From contig JAJTCQ010000006.1 in the NCBI GenBank assembly GCA_021323315.1, positions 26,731 to 90,730 on the forward strand: a stretch of 64,000 bases of DNA, in the 5' to 3' direction. Both the position numbers and the translations under genes were made by a program. Position 1 is the stretch's first letter; every line of letters begins with the position of its first letter. The DNA comes from Gaiellaceae bacterium. Lineage in GTDB: Bacteria; Actinomycetota; Thermoleophilia; Gaiellales; Gaiellaceae. Below, one piece after another: positions 18,871-28,649 of this stretch. The notes below the pieces were generated by a model. The model was not told the origin of the DNA. It searched no databases and was given only the letters and a program-made list of their open reading frames with translations.

Positions 18871-19392
18871 TCAGGCCGCGGCTGCTGCCGCTTCGAGCCC
18901 CGGCAGGTAGCGACGCCACACGTCCGGCACGTGCTCGGTCGCAAGGCGGATGAAGAGCACGGGCGTCGGCGGCCGCGGCGGCCGGTGGAGTGTCATCGAC
19001 GTCTCCTCGAGGAGCCGGTCGCCCTTGCGATGGTTGCACGGCGCGCACGAGGTCACGACGTTCTCCCACACCGACGTCCCTCCGCGGGAGCGGGGGACGA
19101 CGTGGTCGAGCGTGAGTCGGTTGCCCTCCGTTCCGCAGTAGACGCACTTCCAGCCGTCTCGGGCGAACAGCACACGGCGCGAGATCCGCTTCGTGACGCC
19201 GCGCGGCACGCGGACGTACGTCACGAGCCGGATGACGTGCGGCCGCGTGAACGTCGACGACGAGGTGCGCAGCGGCTGGCCGTGGCTCTCGAGCACCTCG
19301 GCCTTCCCCTTCCACACGAGAACGTGCGCGCGGCGCACAGAGCACACGTTCAAGGGCTCGTAGCTCGCATTGAGGACGAGGACGCGCTCCAC
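18871..19392 (-). CDS. HNH endonuclease
   Basis: RVLFARDGWKCVYCGTEGNRLTLDHVVPRSRGGTSVWENVVTSCAPCNHRKGDR. Confidence 0.93.
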   Translation of the reverse strand: MERVLVLNASYEPLNVCSVRRAHVLVWKGKAEVLESHGQPLRTSSSTFTRPHVIRLVTYVRVPRGVTKRISRRVLFARDGWKCVYCGTEGNRLTLDHVVPRSRGGTSVWENVVTSCAPCNHRKGDRLLEETSMTLHRPPRPPTPVLFIRLATEHVPDVWRRYLPGLEAAAAAA

Positions 19393-19441
19393 CGCGCGGG
19401 CAATGTAGCAGGCACTCTCCCGCTCACCTAGGCGATGCTAC

Positions 19442-19478
19442 TGCATGATACGCAAAACATATGCATAATACGATGCAT
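19442..19478. promoter_or_regulatory. AT-rich ARG-box-like operator upstream of argC
   Basis: tgcatgatacgca...TGCATaatacgATGCA (19462-19477 perfect IR) in a GC-rich background, with argR in the same cluster. Confidence 0.6.
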
Positions 19479-20469
19479 GGCAACTGTCGCGATCGTGGGT
19501 GCTTCGGGATACGCCGGCCAGGAGATCCTCGACCGCGTCCTTGCGCATCCCGCGCTCGAGCTGTACGCGCTCGGATCGGACTCCCTCGCCGGAGAGCCGG
19601 CGAGCACGCTCGACCCGCGACTCGGCAGGAACGGTTGGAGCCGGATCCCGCGGTTCATCACGAACGCCGCTGCGCTGGCGTCGGGGGCCGACGTGACTCT
19701 TCTGTGCGTGTCGCACGAAGAGGCGGCGGCGCTCGACGTCCCGTCGCGCGGCGTCGTCGTCGACCTCTCGGGCGCGCATCGCTTCCTCGACCCTGTCGTG
19801 TACGAGGACTGGTACGGCTTCGAGCATCCACGGCCCGACGCGCTGCCCAGCTGGTCATACGGGCTCCCCGAGCTGGGCCTGACCGCGGGGCGCCTCGTGG
19901 CGAATCCCGGCTGCTACGCCACCGCGGCGCTTCTCGCGCTTGCGCCGATCGCAGCGGAGATCGAGCCGGTCGGCGTCGTCATCGACGCGAAGTCGGGGAT
20001 GACCGGAGCGGGGCGTACGCCGCGTGCGTCGTCGCATGCCGGGGTCGTTCTCGAGAACGTTGCGCCCTACCGCATCGGTACGCATCAGCACGCACCCGAG
20101 ATCGCGGCTCACCTCGGCTTTGGCGTCACGTTCGTACCCCACCTCCTGCCGGTGCGGCGCGGGTTGCTCGCGACCTGCGTCGTTCGCTCCCGGGGCGCCG
20201 ACCTGCGTAGGGTGCTCGAGGAGCGCTACGCGAAGAGCCGCGTCGTCGACGTCCTGTCCGAGGGCGTGGTCCCGGAGCTCGCGCGTGTCCAGCAGACCGA
20301 CGGCGTCGAGATCGGCGTCTTCGACGATCGCTCGACCGGCGCCACGATCGTCGTCTGTGCGCTCGACAACTTGGGGAAGGGTGCAGCGGGCCAGGCGATC
20401 CAGAACGTCAACGTCCTCTTCGGGCTCGACGAGACGACGGGGCTGCGGCTCTCGGGAGTCCTCGTCTGA
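19477..20469 (+). CDS. argC: N-acetyl-gamma-glutamyl-phosphate reductase
   Basis: MATVAIVGASGYAGQEILDRVLAHP...VANPGCYATAALLAL...DNLGKGAAGQAIQNVN. Confidence 0.96.
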   Translation: MATVAIVGASGYAGQEILDRVLAHPALELYALGSDSLAGEPASTLDPRLGRNGWSRIPRFITNAAALASGADVTLLCVSHEEAAALDVPSRGVVVDLSGAHRFLDPVVYEDWYGFEHPRPDALPSWSYGLPELGLTAGRLVANPGCYATAALLALAPIAAEIEPVGVVIDAKSGMTGAGRTPRASSHAGVVLENVAPYRIGTHQHAPEIAAHLGFGVTFVPHLLPVRRGLLATCVVRSRGADLRRVLEERYAKSRVVDVLSEGVVPELARVQQTDGVEIGVFDDRSTGATIVVCALDNLGKGAAGQAIQNVNVLFGLDETTGLRLSGVLV

Positions 20470-21632
20470 TGTCGGTCACGGGCGCCGAGGGATTCGTCGC
20501 GAGCGGCGTTCGCGCGGGAATCCGGCGGGCGGGGCCGGATCTCGCAATCGTGCGGTCGACGGCGCCGGCCGTCGGGGCAGCCGTGTGGACGACGAATCGC
20601 GTGCTCGCAGCTCCGGTCGTCGTGTCGAAGCGGCACCTCGAACTCGCCGAGCCGCAGGCGGTCGTGATCAACGCCGGCGTCGCCAACGCCGCAACCGGCG
20701 ACGCGGGGATCGCCGACGCTGAACGCACCGCCGCTGAGGTCGGGAAGGCGCTCGCGCTCGCCCCCGAGCAGATCGTCGTGCTCTCGACGGGGGTCATCGG
20801 GGTCCGGCTTCCCATGTGCGCCGTCCTCACGGGCGTGAACGAGGCGGCGGCGGCGCTCGGTCCCGAGGGCGCTGATGCCGCTGCGGCCGCGATTCTCACG
20901 ACCGACCGGTGGCCGAAACAGGCAGTGGCTGAGGGCGACGGGTTCGTCGTCGGGGGGATGGCCAAAGGCGCGGGCATGATTCATCCGCGGCTGGCGACGA
21001 TGCTTGCCGTCGTCACGACGGACTACCCGCTCGAGGCGGGCGAGCCGGCCGGGTTCCTCCGAGACGCCGTCGCTGCGAGCTTCAACCGCATCTCGGTCGA
21101 CGGCGAGTGTTCGACGAACGACGCGGTGGTCCTGCTCGCCAACGGCGCCGGGAGCGTCGAGCGGACGGTCGCGGACGACGAGCGGTTCGCGGCCGCACTC
21201 GGCGAGGTCTGCGCGGCTCTCGCGCGGGAGATCGTCTCGGACGGGGAGGGCTCGACGGTTCTCCTCGAGATCGCCGTCTCGGGCGCGGCGTCGAATGCAG
21301 AGGCAGAGGCGGTCGCCCGCAGGATCGCGACTTCTCCGCTCGTGAAGACCGCCGCCTTCGGCCGTGACCCCAACTGGGGGCGCGTCCTTGCTGCGGCGGG
21401 GTCCGCACCGTGGAACGGTGGGTTTGCGGAGGTCGACGCGGATCGCCTCACCGTCTCGTTCGACGGCACGCCCGTGTTCGTTCGCGGCGAGCCGACGGGA
21501 ACGACGCCGGCCCTCGGCGGCACCGCGGTCGCGATCGACCTCGACCTCGGCCTCGGCATCGGAAAGGCGTCCTACCTGGCCTCGGACCTGACCTACGACT
21601 ACGTGAAGCTGAACGCCGAGTACACGACGTGA
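20469..21632 (+). CDS. argJ: Bifunctional glutamate N-acetyltransferase/amino-acid acetyltransferase
   Basis: MAKGAGMIHPRLATMLAVVTTD autocleavage region; RDPNWGRVLAAAG. Confidence 0.96.
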   Translation: MSVTGAEGFVASGVRAGIRRAGPDLAIVRSTAPAVGAAVWTTNRVLAAPVVVSKRHLELAEPQAVVINAGVANAATGDAGIADAERTAAEVGKALALAPEQIVVLSTGVIGVRLPMCAVLTGVNEAAAALGPEGADAAAAAILTTDRWPKQAVAEGDGFVVGGMAKGAGMIHPRLATMLAVVTTDYPLEAGEPAGFLRDAVAASFNRISVDGECSTNDAVVLLANGAGSVERTVADDERFAAALGEVCAALAREIVSDGEGSTVLLEIAVSGAASNAEAEAVARRIATSPLVKTAAFGRDPNWGRVLAAAGSAPWNGGFAEVDADRLTVSFDGTPVFVRGEPTGTTPALGGTAVAIDLDLGLGIGKASYLASDLTYDYVKLNAEYTT

Positions 21633-22297
21633 CCAGGGTCGTCCTGAAGCTCGGCGGCGCGGTTGCGAGCGAGTCGATCGGCCTCGCGCTCGCCCACCAC
21701 GCGGCGGGCGACGAGGTCGTGGTCGTCCACGGCGCAGGCCCGCAGATCACCGCGGAGCTTCGCGCGCGCGGCCTCGGGACGCGATTCGTGCGCGGCCGCA
21801 GGTACACGGATCCGGCTGCGCTCGCGGTCGTACGAGAGTCGCTGGTCGCTGTGGGAGCCGGGCTGACCACCGCACTGGGTGCTGTGGCTCTCCACCTCGT
21901 GGGCGACGAGATCGGCCTCGCAGCGGCGCCGCTCGTCGAGCTCGGGCTTGTGGGCCAGCCGATTCCCTGTGCACCGGCTGCAGTCGAGCAGGCTCTCGCC
22001 GCGGGTCGGATCACCGTGGTGACCCCCGTCGCGGTCGGGCCGCTGAACGTGAACGCCGACGAGGCGGCAGCGGCCCTCGCTGCCGGCCTCGGCGCCGAGC
22101 GGCTGATCTTCGTCTCGGACGTGCGGGGTGTATACGTCGACGGCGGCGTGGCACGGGAGCTCCGTGCGGACGCGGCCGACGAGCTACTCGCAGCGGGCGC
22201 GTTCGAGGGCGGGATCGTTCCGAAGCTCCTCGCGGCGGCCCGGGCCGCCCGGCTCGGCATCGCCGCCGAGATCGGCGAGACGGCGGTCGTCGCGTGA
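21629..22297 (+). CDS. argB: Acetylglutamate kinase-like, unusually short (222 aa)
   Basis: VVLKLGGAVAS, VHGAGPQI, NVNADEAAAALA, FVSDVRGVYVDGG, GGIVPKL; located between argJ and argD. Confidence 0.85.
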   Translation: MTRVVLKLGGAVASESIGLALAHHAAGDEVVVVHGAGPQITAELRARGLGTRFVRGRRYTDPAALAVVRESLVAVGAGLTTALGAVALHLVGDEIGLAAAPLVELGLVGQPIPCAPAAVEQALAAGRITVVTPVAVGPLNVNADEAAAALAAGLGAERLIFVSDVRGVYVDGGVARELRADAADELLAAGAFEGGIVPKLLAAARAARLGIAAEIGETAVVA

Positions 22298-23439
22298 CCG
22301 CCACGTCGAGCGAGACGGCGTCGCGAGGGGTCGAGCGGCTGCTGCCGACCTACGCGCGTGCCGACTTGACGATCGTGCGCGGCGACGGCTGCCGCGTCTG
22401 GGACGTCGCCGGCCGTGAGTACCTCGACTTCGGCGGCGGCATCGCGGTCGTCTCGCTCGGGCATTGCCATCCCGCGCCGGCTGCCGCGGCACGGGCACAG
22501 CTCGACCGGCTCTGGCACGTGTCCAATCTGTATCGCTCCGAGCCGGCGGAGGAGCTTGCGTCGTCGCTGTCCGACCGCTTTGGCGGCGCGCAGGCGTTCT
22601 TCTGCAACTCGGGCGCCGAGGCAGCCGAGGCAGCGCTGAAGTACGCCCGCAAGGCGACCGGGAAGGCGGGCGTCGTCGCCCTCGAAGGCGGCTTCCACGG
22701 CCGGACGCTGGGTGCGCTCTCCGCCACGGGGCAACCCGCGAAGCGCGCGCCGTTCACACCGTTGGTTCCGGGAGTGCGGTTCGTGGGGCCGAACGACGTC
22801 GCAGCGCTGCGCGCGGCCGTCGACGCAGAGGTCGGGCTGATCCTGCTCGAGCCGATCCTGGGTGAGGGTGGCGTGATCCCGCTCGAGCGGGCCTTCGTCG
22901 AGGCTGCCGCCGAGCTCGAGCCGCTTCTCTGCTTCGACGAGGTGCAGACGGGCGCCGGCCGAACGGGAACGTTCTTCGCATTCGAGCAGCTCGGCGTGCG
23001 ACCCGAGCTCGTCACGCTCGCGAAGGGGCTCGCGAACGGGCTCCCGATCGGAGCCCTGCTCGTCGCGGACGGCGCTGTCGGCGCCTTCACGCCAGGCGAT
23101 CACGGCTCCACGTTCGGCGGGAACCCGGTGTCGTGTGCCGCTGCTCTGGGCGTTCTCGAGACCGTGGACGAGGCGCTGCTCGAGAACGTGCGCAAGCGAG
23201 GCTCTCAGCTCACAGCGGGGCTCGAAGGCCTCGCCGGAGTGGTGTCGGTCCGCGGTCGTGGGCTCCTGCTCGGGGCCGTGATCGACGGCAACGCCGCAGA
23301 GGCCGTCGATGCCGCGCGCGGGGACGGGCTCCTCGTGCTCACCGCCGGGGATGACGTGGTTCGGCTGGCGCCACCGCTGACCGTCACGGGGGATGAAGTC
23401 GACGAGGCACTGTCCGTGCTCGCTCGCATATTCTGCTAA
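22294..23439 (+). CDS. argD: Acetylornithine aminotransferase
   Basis: [20 protein letters not shown]...[23 protein letters not shown]...[19 protein letters not shown]. Confidence 0.95.
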   Translation: MTATSSETASRGVERLLPTYARADLTIVRGDGCRVWDVAGREYLDFGGGIAVVSLGHCHPAPAAAARAQLDRLWHVSNLYRSEPAEELASSLSDRFGGAQAFFCNSGAEAAEAALKYARKATGKAGVVALEGGFHGRTLGALSATGQPAKRAPFTPLVPGVRFVGPNDVAALRAAVDAEVGLILLEPILGEGGVIPLERAFVEAAAELEPLLCFDEVQTGAGRTGTFFAFEQLGVRPELVTLAKGLANGLPIGALLVADGAVGAFTPGDHGSTFGGNPVSCAAALGVLETVDEALLENVRKRGSQLTAGLEGLAGVVSVRGRGLLLGAVIDGNAAEAVDAARGDGLLVLTAGDDVVRLAPPLTVTGDEVDEALSVLARIFC

Positions 23440-23450
23440 TATATCGCATA
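23426..23450. promoter_or_regulatory. ARG-box-like AT-rich inverted repeat upstream of argR
   Basis: GCATATTctgctAATATatcGCATA: ATATT/AATAT IR at 23428-23442, GCATA direct repeat 20 bp apart. Confidence 0.5.
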
Positions 23451-23452
23451 CT

Positions 23453-23917
23453 ATGAATCGCAGGGAGCGACAGAGCGCCATCATCGACCTCGTACGGGAG
23501 CGTGCGCTCTCCACGCAGGCCGAGGTCGCGTCCGCTCTCGGTGAGAGCGGCTTCGAGGTCGTACAGACGACTGTGTCGCGCGACATCGCAGAGCTGGGAC
23601 TCGTCAAGGTGCGTGCGCCGAGTGGCCGCCTGGTCTACGCGCCTCCGGGGACCACGGACGCCGACCGGCTGCGGGCGCTCGGCGCCGCGATGCGGCGCTA
23701 CGCCATGGCGGTCGAGGCTGCGGGACCCCTCGTCGTGCTGACGACGCCCTCGGGTTACGCGAGCGCGCTCGCCCAGGCGATCGACGAGGCCGCGCATCCT
23801 GCGATCGCCGGCACGATTGCCGGCGACAACACGATCTTCGTCGCCGCCCGCGACGGCGGCTCCGCGCAGTCGCTCCGAGACGAGCTCTCGGGGTACCTCC
23901 TGCAGGGAGCCGCATGA
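23453..23917 (+). CDS. argR: Arginine repressor
   Basis: [53 protein letters not shown]...[15 protein letters not shown]. Confidence 0.95.
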   Translation: MNRRERQSAIIDLVRERALSTQAEVASALGESGFEVVQTTVSRDIAELGLVKVRAPSGRLVYAPPGTTDADRLRALGAAMRRYAMAVEAAGPLVVLTTPSGYASALAQAIDEAAHPAIAGTIAGDNTIFVAARDGGSAQSLRDELSGYLLQGAA

Positions 23918-25119
23918 GAGCAGCGGTCGTCGCGTACTCGGGCGGGCTCGACACGAGTTGCATCCTGGCGTGGCTCAAGGAGGACTGGTACGGGTTCGAC
24001 GAGGTCGTCGCGGTGCTCGTCGACGTCGGGCAGGAATTCGACCTCGAGGAATCGATCACGCGGGCGAAGGCCGCCCTCGCGGACGACGTCCTCCTCGTCG
24101 ATCGCAAGGACGCGTTCGCGGACGAGCAGTGCGCGCGGGCGATCCTGACCAACGCCCTCTACGAAGGGAAGTACCCGCTCGTGTCGGCTCTCTCCCGCCC
24201 CGTGATCGCCCAGGCGGTCGCCGAGATCGCGCTCCAGCTCGGTGCCGAGGCGGTCGTCCACGGCTGCACCGGCAAGGGCAACGACCAGCTGCGCTTCGAG
24301 CTCGCGTTCAAGGCGCATTCTCCGGGGGTGAAGGTGATCGCCCCGCTCCGCGACCGGATCTGGACGCGTGACGAGGAGATCGAGTACGCGGTCGCCAAGG
24401 GCGTCCCGGTCGTCCAGACGGCGGCGTCCCCGTTCTCGATCGACGAGAATCTGTTCGGGCGCGCGATCGAGGCCGGTGTCCTCGAGAACCCGTGGAACGC
24501 GCCGCCCGAGGAGCCGTACGCCCTGACGTCGGACCCGACGACCGCGCCGCCGCCGCTCGAGATCGTCGTCGCCTTCGAAAATGGCCTCCCAATCTCGCTG
24601 GACGGCGAGGAGCTGCCGCTCGCGGAGTTGATCGCGCATGTCAACCGGCTCGCTGGCGCGTACGGGATCGGGCGGATCGACATGATCGAGAACCGCGCGG
24701 TCGGCATCAAGAGCCGCGAGGTGTACGAGGCACCCGGCGCGATGACGCTCATCGCAGCCCACTCCGCGCTCGAGGACGTCGTCCTCACGAAGGACGAGGC
24801 GAGGCTCAAGCGACCGCTCGAGCAGCGCTGGACGGAGATCGTCTACGAGGGCCGGTGGTTCAGCCCGGCGCGCGAGGCGATCGACGCATTCGTCGACTCC
24901 ACGCAAGAGCTCGTCACGGGTGAGGTTCGACTCGAGCTGCGGCCGAACGCCCCGGTCGTCACGGGGCGCCGCTCGCCGCACATGCTGTACGCCACCGAGC
25001 TCGCCTCCTACGGCGCCGGCGAGACGTTCCCGCACGACGCTGCGGAGGGCTTTATCCGCATCTCGTCGCTCGAGACCGAATTGCACGCAGCGCGCGAGCG
25101 CGCCAAGATCGGCATGTGA
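23914..25119 (+). CDS. argG: Argininosuccinate synthase
   Basis: [20 protein letters not shown]...[14 protein letters not shown]...[22 protein letters not shown]. Confidence 0.97.
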   Translation: MRAAVVAYSGGLDTSCILAWLKEDWYGFDEVVAVLVDVGQEFDLEESITRAKAALADDVLLVDRKDAFADEQCARAILTNALYEGKYPLVSALSRPVIAQAVAEIALQLGAEAVVHGCTGKGNDQLRFELAFKAHSPGVKVIAPLRDRIWTRDEEIEYAVAKGVPVVQTAASPFSIDENLFGRAIEAGVLENPWNAPPEEPYALTSDPTTAPPPLEIVVAFENGLPISLDGEELPLAELIAHVNRLAGAYGIGRIDMIENRAVGIKSREVYEAPGAMTLIAAHSALEDVVLTKDEARLKRPLEQRWTEIVYEGRWFSPAREAIDAFVDSTQELVTGEVRLELRPNAPVVTGRRSPHMLYATELASYGAGETFPHDAAEGFIRISSLETELHAARERAKIGM

Positions 25120-26348
25120 CGACTTGGCAGGGGCGGGTCGAGGGTTCCCTCGACCCCGACGTGTGGCGCTTTCTCCGCGTCGACGACGCCGAGCTTCTCC
25201 CGTACGACTGCGAGGCCACCGCCGAGCACGCGCGCAGGCTCGCAGCCGCAGGGCTGCTCACCGACGACGAGCTCGACGAGGCCGAGTCCCGGCTCGCGGA
25301 GATCGCGCAGGATCCCGACGGCTACCTCGAGTCCGACGAGGACGTCCACTCCGCGATCGAGCGGCTCCTCGGCGAGGTCGGCCGCAAGATCCACGCCGGG
25401 CGCTCGCGGAACGACCAGGTCGCGGCTGCGTTCCGAATGTACGTGCTCGACGCCTGCGCGGAGGCGCGCGAGGCGATCGACGCGCTCGCCCTCGTCGTCC
25501 TCTCGTTCGCCGAGTCGGAGACCGAGACGGTGATGCCGGGGTACACGCACCTCCAGCGCGCCCAGCCGGTGACGCTCGGACACCACTTGCTCGCGTGGGT
25601 CGAGATGCTCGACCGCGACCGGACGCGGTTCGCCGCGGCCGCCGAAGTCGCCGCTGAGAGCCCGCTGGGCGCCGGTGCCCTGGCCGGCTCGACGCTCGAG
25701 CTTCCGCCGCCTCCCGGGCAGATGCGCAATTCGATCGATGCGGTGGCCGATCGCGACTTCGCGCTCGACTACCTGTACGCCTCGGCCGTGCTGTTCACCC
25801 ACCTCTCGCGCATCGGCGAGGAGATCGTCCTCTGGGCGACGTCGGAGTTCGGGTTCGTGCGACTGCCGGAGAGCGCGGCGACGGGCTCGTCCATGATGCC
25901 GCAGAAGCTCAACCCCGATGTCGCCGAGCTGGTGCGCGGTAAGGCCGGGACGGTCATCGGACGCCTCACCGGGCTGCTCGCCACCGTGAAGGGGCTGCCG
26001 CTCGCCTACGACCGCGACCTGCAGGAGGACAAGGCCCCGGTCATCTCGACGCGACACGAGACGCGCCTCGCGCTCCGGGCGCTGACCGTGCTCGTGAGCG
26101 GGCTGGGGGTCGACCGCCCGCGCATGGCAAAGGCGGCGTCGGATCCGCTCCTGCTCGCGACGGACGCGGCCGAGGCGCTCGTGCGAGACGGCGTTCCCTT
26201 CCGGGACGCGCACGAGCAGGTTGCGGAGAGCGTCCGGAAGGGTTCGTTCAAGAAGCCGCGCAAGCGCGCGAAGCGCGGATCACCCGGCCCGGACGGGATC
26301 CGCGATGCGCTCGCTGACGCACGCCGGCGCTTCGTCGACAACCTCTAG
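25116..26348 (+). CDS. argH: Argininosuccinate lyase
   Basis: KIHAGRSRNDQVAAAFRMYV...PGYTHLQRAQPVTLGHHLLA...ATGSSMMPQKLNPD. Confidence 0.97.
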   Translation: MTTWQGRVEGSLDPDVWRFLRVDDAELLPYDCEATAEHARRLAAAGLLTDDELDEAESRLAEIAQDPDGYLESDEDVHSAIERLLGEVGRKIHAGRSRNDQVAAAFRMYVLDACAEAREAIDALALVVLSFAESETETVMPGYTHLQRAQPVTLGHHLLAWVEMLDRDRTRFAAAAEVAAESPLGAGALAGSTLELPPPPGQMRNSIDAVADRDFALDYLYASAVLFTHLSRIGEEIVLWATSEFGFVRLPESAATGSSMMPQKLNPDVAELVRGKAGTVIGRLTGLLATVKGLPLAYDRDLQEDKAPVISTRHETRLALRALTVLVSGLGVDRPRMAKAASDPLLLATDAAEALVRDGVPFRDAHEQVAESVRKGSFKKPRKRAKRGSPGPDGIRDALADARRRFVDNL

Positions 26349-26357
26349 GGGTTGTCG
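26336..26357 (+). terminator. Hairpin over the argH stop codon
   Basis: CGACAACC-tctagg-GGTTGTCG, 8-bp perfect stem with the TAG stop in the loop; no T-tract. Confidence 0.45.
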
Positions 26358-26545
26358 CCTCGAAACACGTCAGCCCGAAGTCCGCGAGAGCTGCTCCCTG
26401 GTCCCTATCAGACGTCCCTGCGGCGCCAGGCCGGACTCGACGGCGGAGCCCCCCGTCGCCGGGTTGCAAGTTGTCACAAAGCTGCGTGACGTCAGTGCGG
26501 CGCGGCGGCGTACTCGCTATGTCACCGACGTGAGCGGAGGTTCCG

Positions 26546-27247
26546 ATGAAGCGCATGCTCCTACTCGTTGCCGCAGGTCTGACCGTCGTCGCGCTCGCGG
26601 GCGCCGTCGGGCTCCCCGATCTCGCTGGCGCGCAGGATCCGGCGGACACACAGGACACCGTCACGGTCAGCGGTGTCGGCTCCGTCGACGCCGTTCCGAA
26701 CGAGGCGAAGATGTCGTTCGGCGCGGAAACGCGAGCCGCGACCGCGAAGGCTGCCGTCTCGGCGAACGCCGACACGATGCGGAAGATCCTGAACGCACTG
26801 CGCCAGGCCGGCGGACGCGAGCTCGCGACCGAGTGGGTGAGCGTCTACCCCTACACGGACGAGGCCGGGACGGTGAACGGCTACACGGCGTCGAACAGCG
26901 TGTCCGCCGTGAGCGACGTGGGAGACGCGCCTGCGCTCATCGACGCGGCCTCCGAGGCCGGCGCGAACCAGATCTCCGGACCCGGCCTCAGCTCCTCGAA
27001 CGCCGAGGCGCTCTACCGGCAGGCGCTCGGGAACGCGATCGACGATGCTCGGCTCGATGCCCAGGCGCTCGCCAGGGCCGCCGGCCGGTCGCTCGGTCCG
27101 ATCACCACGATCGTCGAGGGCGGCGTCTCCGGCGGGCCTGAGCCGCTCTACCGCGCCGAGGCGCAGGCTGCGGATTCGGCCACCCCGATCGTCCCCGGCG
27201 AGCAGGAAACCTCGGCAACGGTCAGCGTCACCTTCTCGCTGGGCTGA
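26546..27247 (+). CDS. SIMPL (DUF541) domain secreted protein
   Basis: Signal peptide; DTVTVSGVGSVDAVPNEAKMSFGAETRAATAKAAVSANADTM. Confidence 0.9.
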   Translation: MKRMLLLVAAGLTVVALAGAVGLPDLAGAQDPADTQDTVTVSGVGSVDAVPNEAKMSFGAETRAATAKAAVSANADTMRKILNALRQAGGRELATEWVSVYPYTDEAGTVNGYTASNSVSAVSDVGDAPALIDAASEAGANQISGPGLSSSNAEALYRQALGNAIDDARLDAQALARAAGRSLGPITTIVEGGVSGGPEPLYRAEAQAADSATPIVPGEQETSATVSVTFSLG

Positions 27248-27265
27248 TCCGCGAGAACCCCTGGG

Positions 27266-27280
27266 GGCCGCTTCGCGGCC
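27266..27280 (+). terminator. Short GC hairpin downstream of the SIMPL gene
   Basis: GGCCGC-TTC-GCGGCC. Confidence 0.35.
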
Positions 27281-27337
27281 GCCTCTGCGCGACAGGACGG
27301 GCGCCGCCTTGGCGCGCACACACCGACTGGCCGGTTC

Positions 27338-28468
27338 GTGAAGATGGGCGGCATGTCGGAGACCATCGACCGCAGCGCTCGCGTCTCGACACTCGAGCTC
27401 TTCTTCGACCTCGTCTTCGTCTTCACGATCACGCAGCTGACGGGCGTCCTGGTCGCGGGTGGGGACGCGGCGAGCGCGCTCCAGGTGGTCGTGATGCTGG
27501 CCGTGATCTGGTGGATGTACGACGGCTACGCGTGGCTGACGAACGCGATCGCAACCGACCTGCTGCGCTTCCGGCTCCTGCTCCTCGGCGGGATGGGCGC
27601 GTTCCTCGTCATCGCGCTCGCCATCCCGAGCGCGTACGACTCGACCGGCCTCGCGTTCGGGCTCGCGTATGCGGTTGTCGTCCTCCTTCACGCAGGCATG
27701 TACGCCAAGGGCACCTCCGTCTCCGAGGTGGCGGCGATCCTTCGAATCGTCCCCTTCAATCTCACGGCTGCGGGGATGGTGCTTCTCGGGGGCGCCCTCG
27801 GGGGCCGACCGCAGGATCTCCTGTGGGGCGGGGCCGCGCTCCTTCTCTGGCTCACGCCCTGGCTCACGAGCACCGAGGGCTTCGTCATCGCGGCCGAGCA
27901 CTTCTGCGAGCGGCACGGCCTGGTGATCATCGTCGCCCTCGGGGAGTCGATCGTCGTGATCGGCGCAGGCGCGGTCGGCGTCCCGCTCGATCCTCGGCTC
28001 GCGGTCGTGGCCCTGCTCTCGCTCGCGTTGAGTGCCGCGCTGTGGTGGCTGTACTTCCGCGACGAGCAGGCTGTCGAGCACGCGATGAAAGCGGCGTCGG
28101 ACGATCGGCGCGCGCGCCTCGCGCTCGTCGGGTTCGGCTACTGGCACTACGGTTTGCTCCTGGGGGTCGTCGCGCTCGCTGCAGGGCTCAAGAAGGCGAT
28201 CGGAGACCCGTACGAACCGCTCGCCGGCTGGATCGGGACCGAGCTCGGCGTCGGCGTCGCGCTCTTCACGGTTTGCACCGTCGGCTTCCGCACGACGCTT
28301 GGCATCGGTGTCAGCCGCTCACGGCTCGTCGCGGCGGCCGCTGCGCTCGCGACGATCCCGATCGGAACCGAGTGGTCGGCCGTGGGCGAGCTCGCCGTGC
28401 TCACGGCGATCGTCGTCGCCGCCCTCGTGATCGAGGCCAGACACGCGGTCGAGCTTCCCGGCGCCTGA
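27338..28468 (+). CDS. Low temperature requirement protein A (LtrA) family membrane protein
   Basis: VSTLELFFDLVFVFTITQLTGVL; about 11 TM segments. Confidence 0.88.
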   Translation: MKMGGMSETIDRSARVSTLELFFDLVFVFTITQLTGVLVAGGDAASALQVVVMLAVIWWMYDGYAWLTNAIATDLLRFRLLLLGGMGAFLVIALAIPSAYDSTGLAFGLAYAVVVLLHAGMYAKGTSVSEVAAILRIVPFNLTAAGMVLLGGALGGRPQDLLWGGAALLLWLTPWLTSTEGFVIAAEHFCERHGLVIIVALGESIVVIGAGAVGVPLDPRLAVVALLSLALSAALWWLYFRDEQAVEHAMKAASDDRRARLALVGFGYWHYGLLLGVVALAAGLKKAIGDPYEPLAGWIGTELGVGVALFTVCTVGFRTTLGIGVSRSRLVAAAAALATIPIGTEWSAVGELAVLTAIVVAALVIEARHAVELPGA

Positions 28469-28477
28469 CGGCGCTGT

Positions 28478-28506
28478 TTGACCTCGTCCAGCCCGGGCGC
28501 TAAGGT
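28478..28506 (+). promoter_or_regulatory. Sigma70-like promoter for the ABC operon
   Basis: TTGACC - 17 nt - TAAGGT. Confidence 0.65.
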
Positions 28507-28514
28507 GGCGGGCT

Positions 28515-28538
28515 GTGAAGCTCCTCGCGCGTATCTGA
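28515..28538 (+). CDS. Candidate leaderless 7-codon leader peptide (VKLLARI*)
   Basis: GTG AAG CTC CTC GCG CGT ATC TGA, 8 nt after the -10 and followed by hairpins. Confidence 0.4.
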   Translation: MKLLARI

Positions 28539-28540
28539 GA

Positions 28541-28607
28541 CACCGGTTGCCGGGGCCCACCGGTGGCTCTTTTGAGATCTCTCAAAGGAGCCGGGGCCGG
28601 GCACTGG
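28541..28607 (+). promoter_or_regulatory. Structured 5' leader with alternative hairpins ahead of the ABC operon
   Basis: CACCGGT/ACCGGTG (28541-28565) followed by GCTCTTTT; 12-bp hairpin GGCTCTTTTGAG-atct-CTCAAAGGAGCC (28565-28592); 28543-28553 can instead pair with 28597-28607. Confidence 0.55.
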
Positions 28608-28649
28608 CTTACACGTTTCTCGCTACGCAGTTTCACGAAGGAGCCACAG

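Noticed and set aside
28541-28607. T-box or canonical ANTAR target in the ABC leader
   Set aside because: No T-box consensus, and no tandem hexaloops with A1/G4
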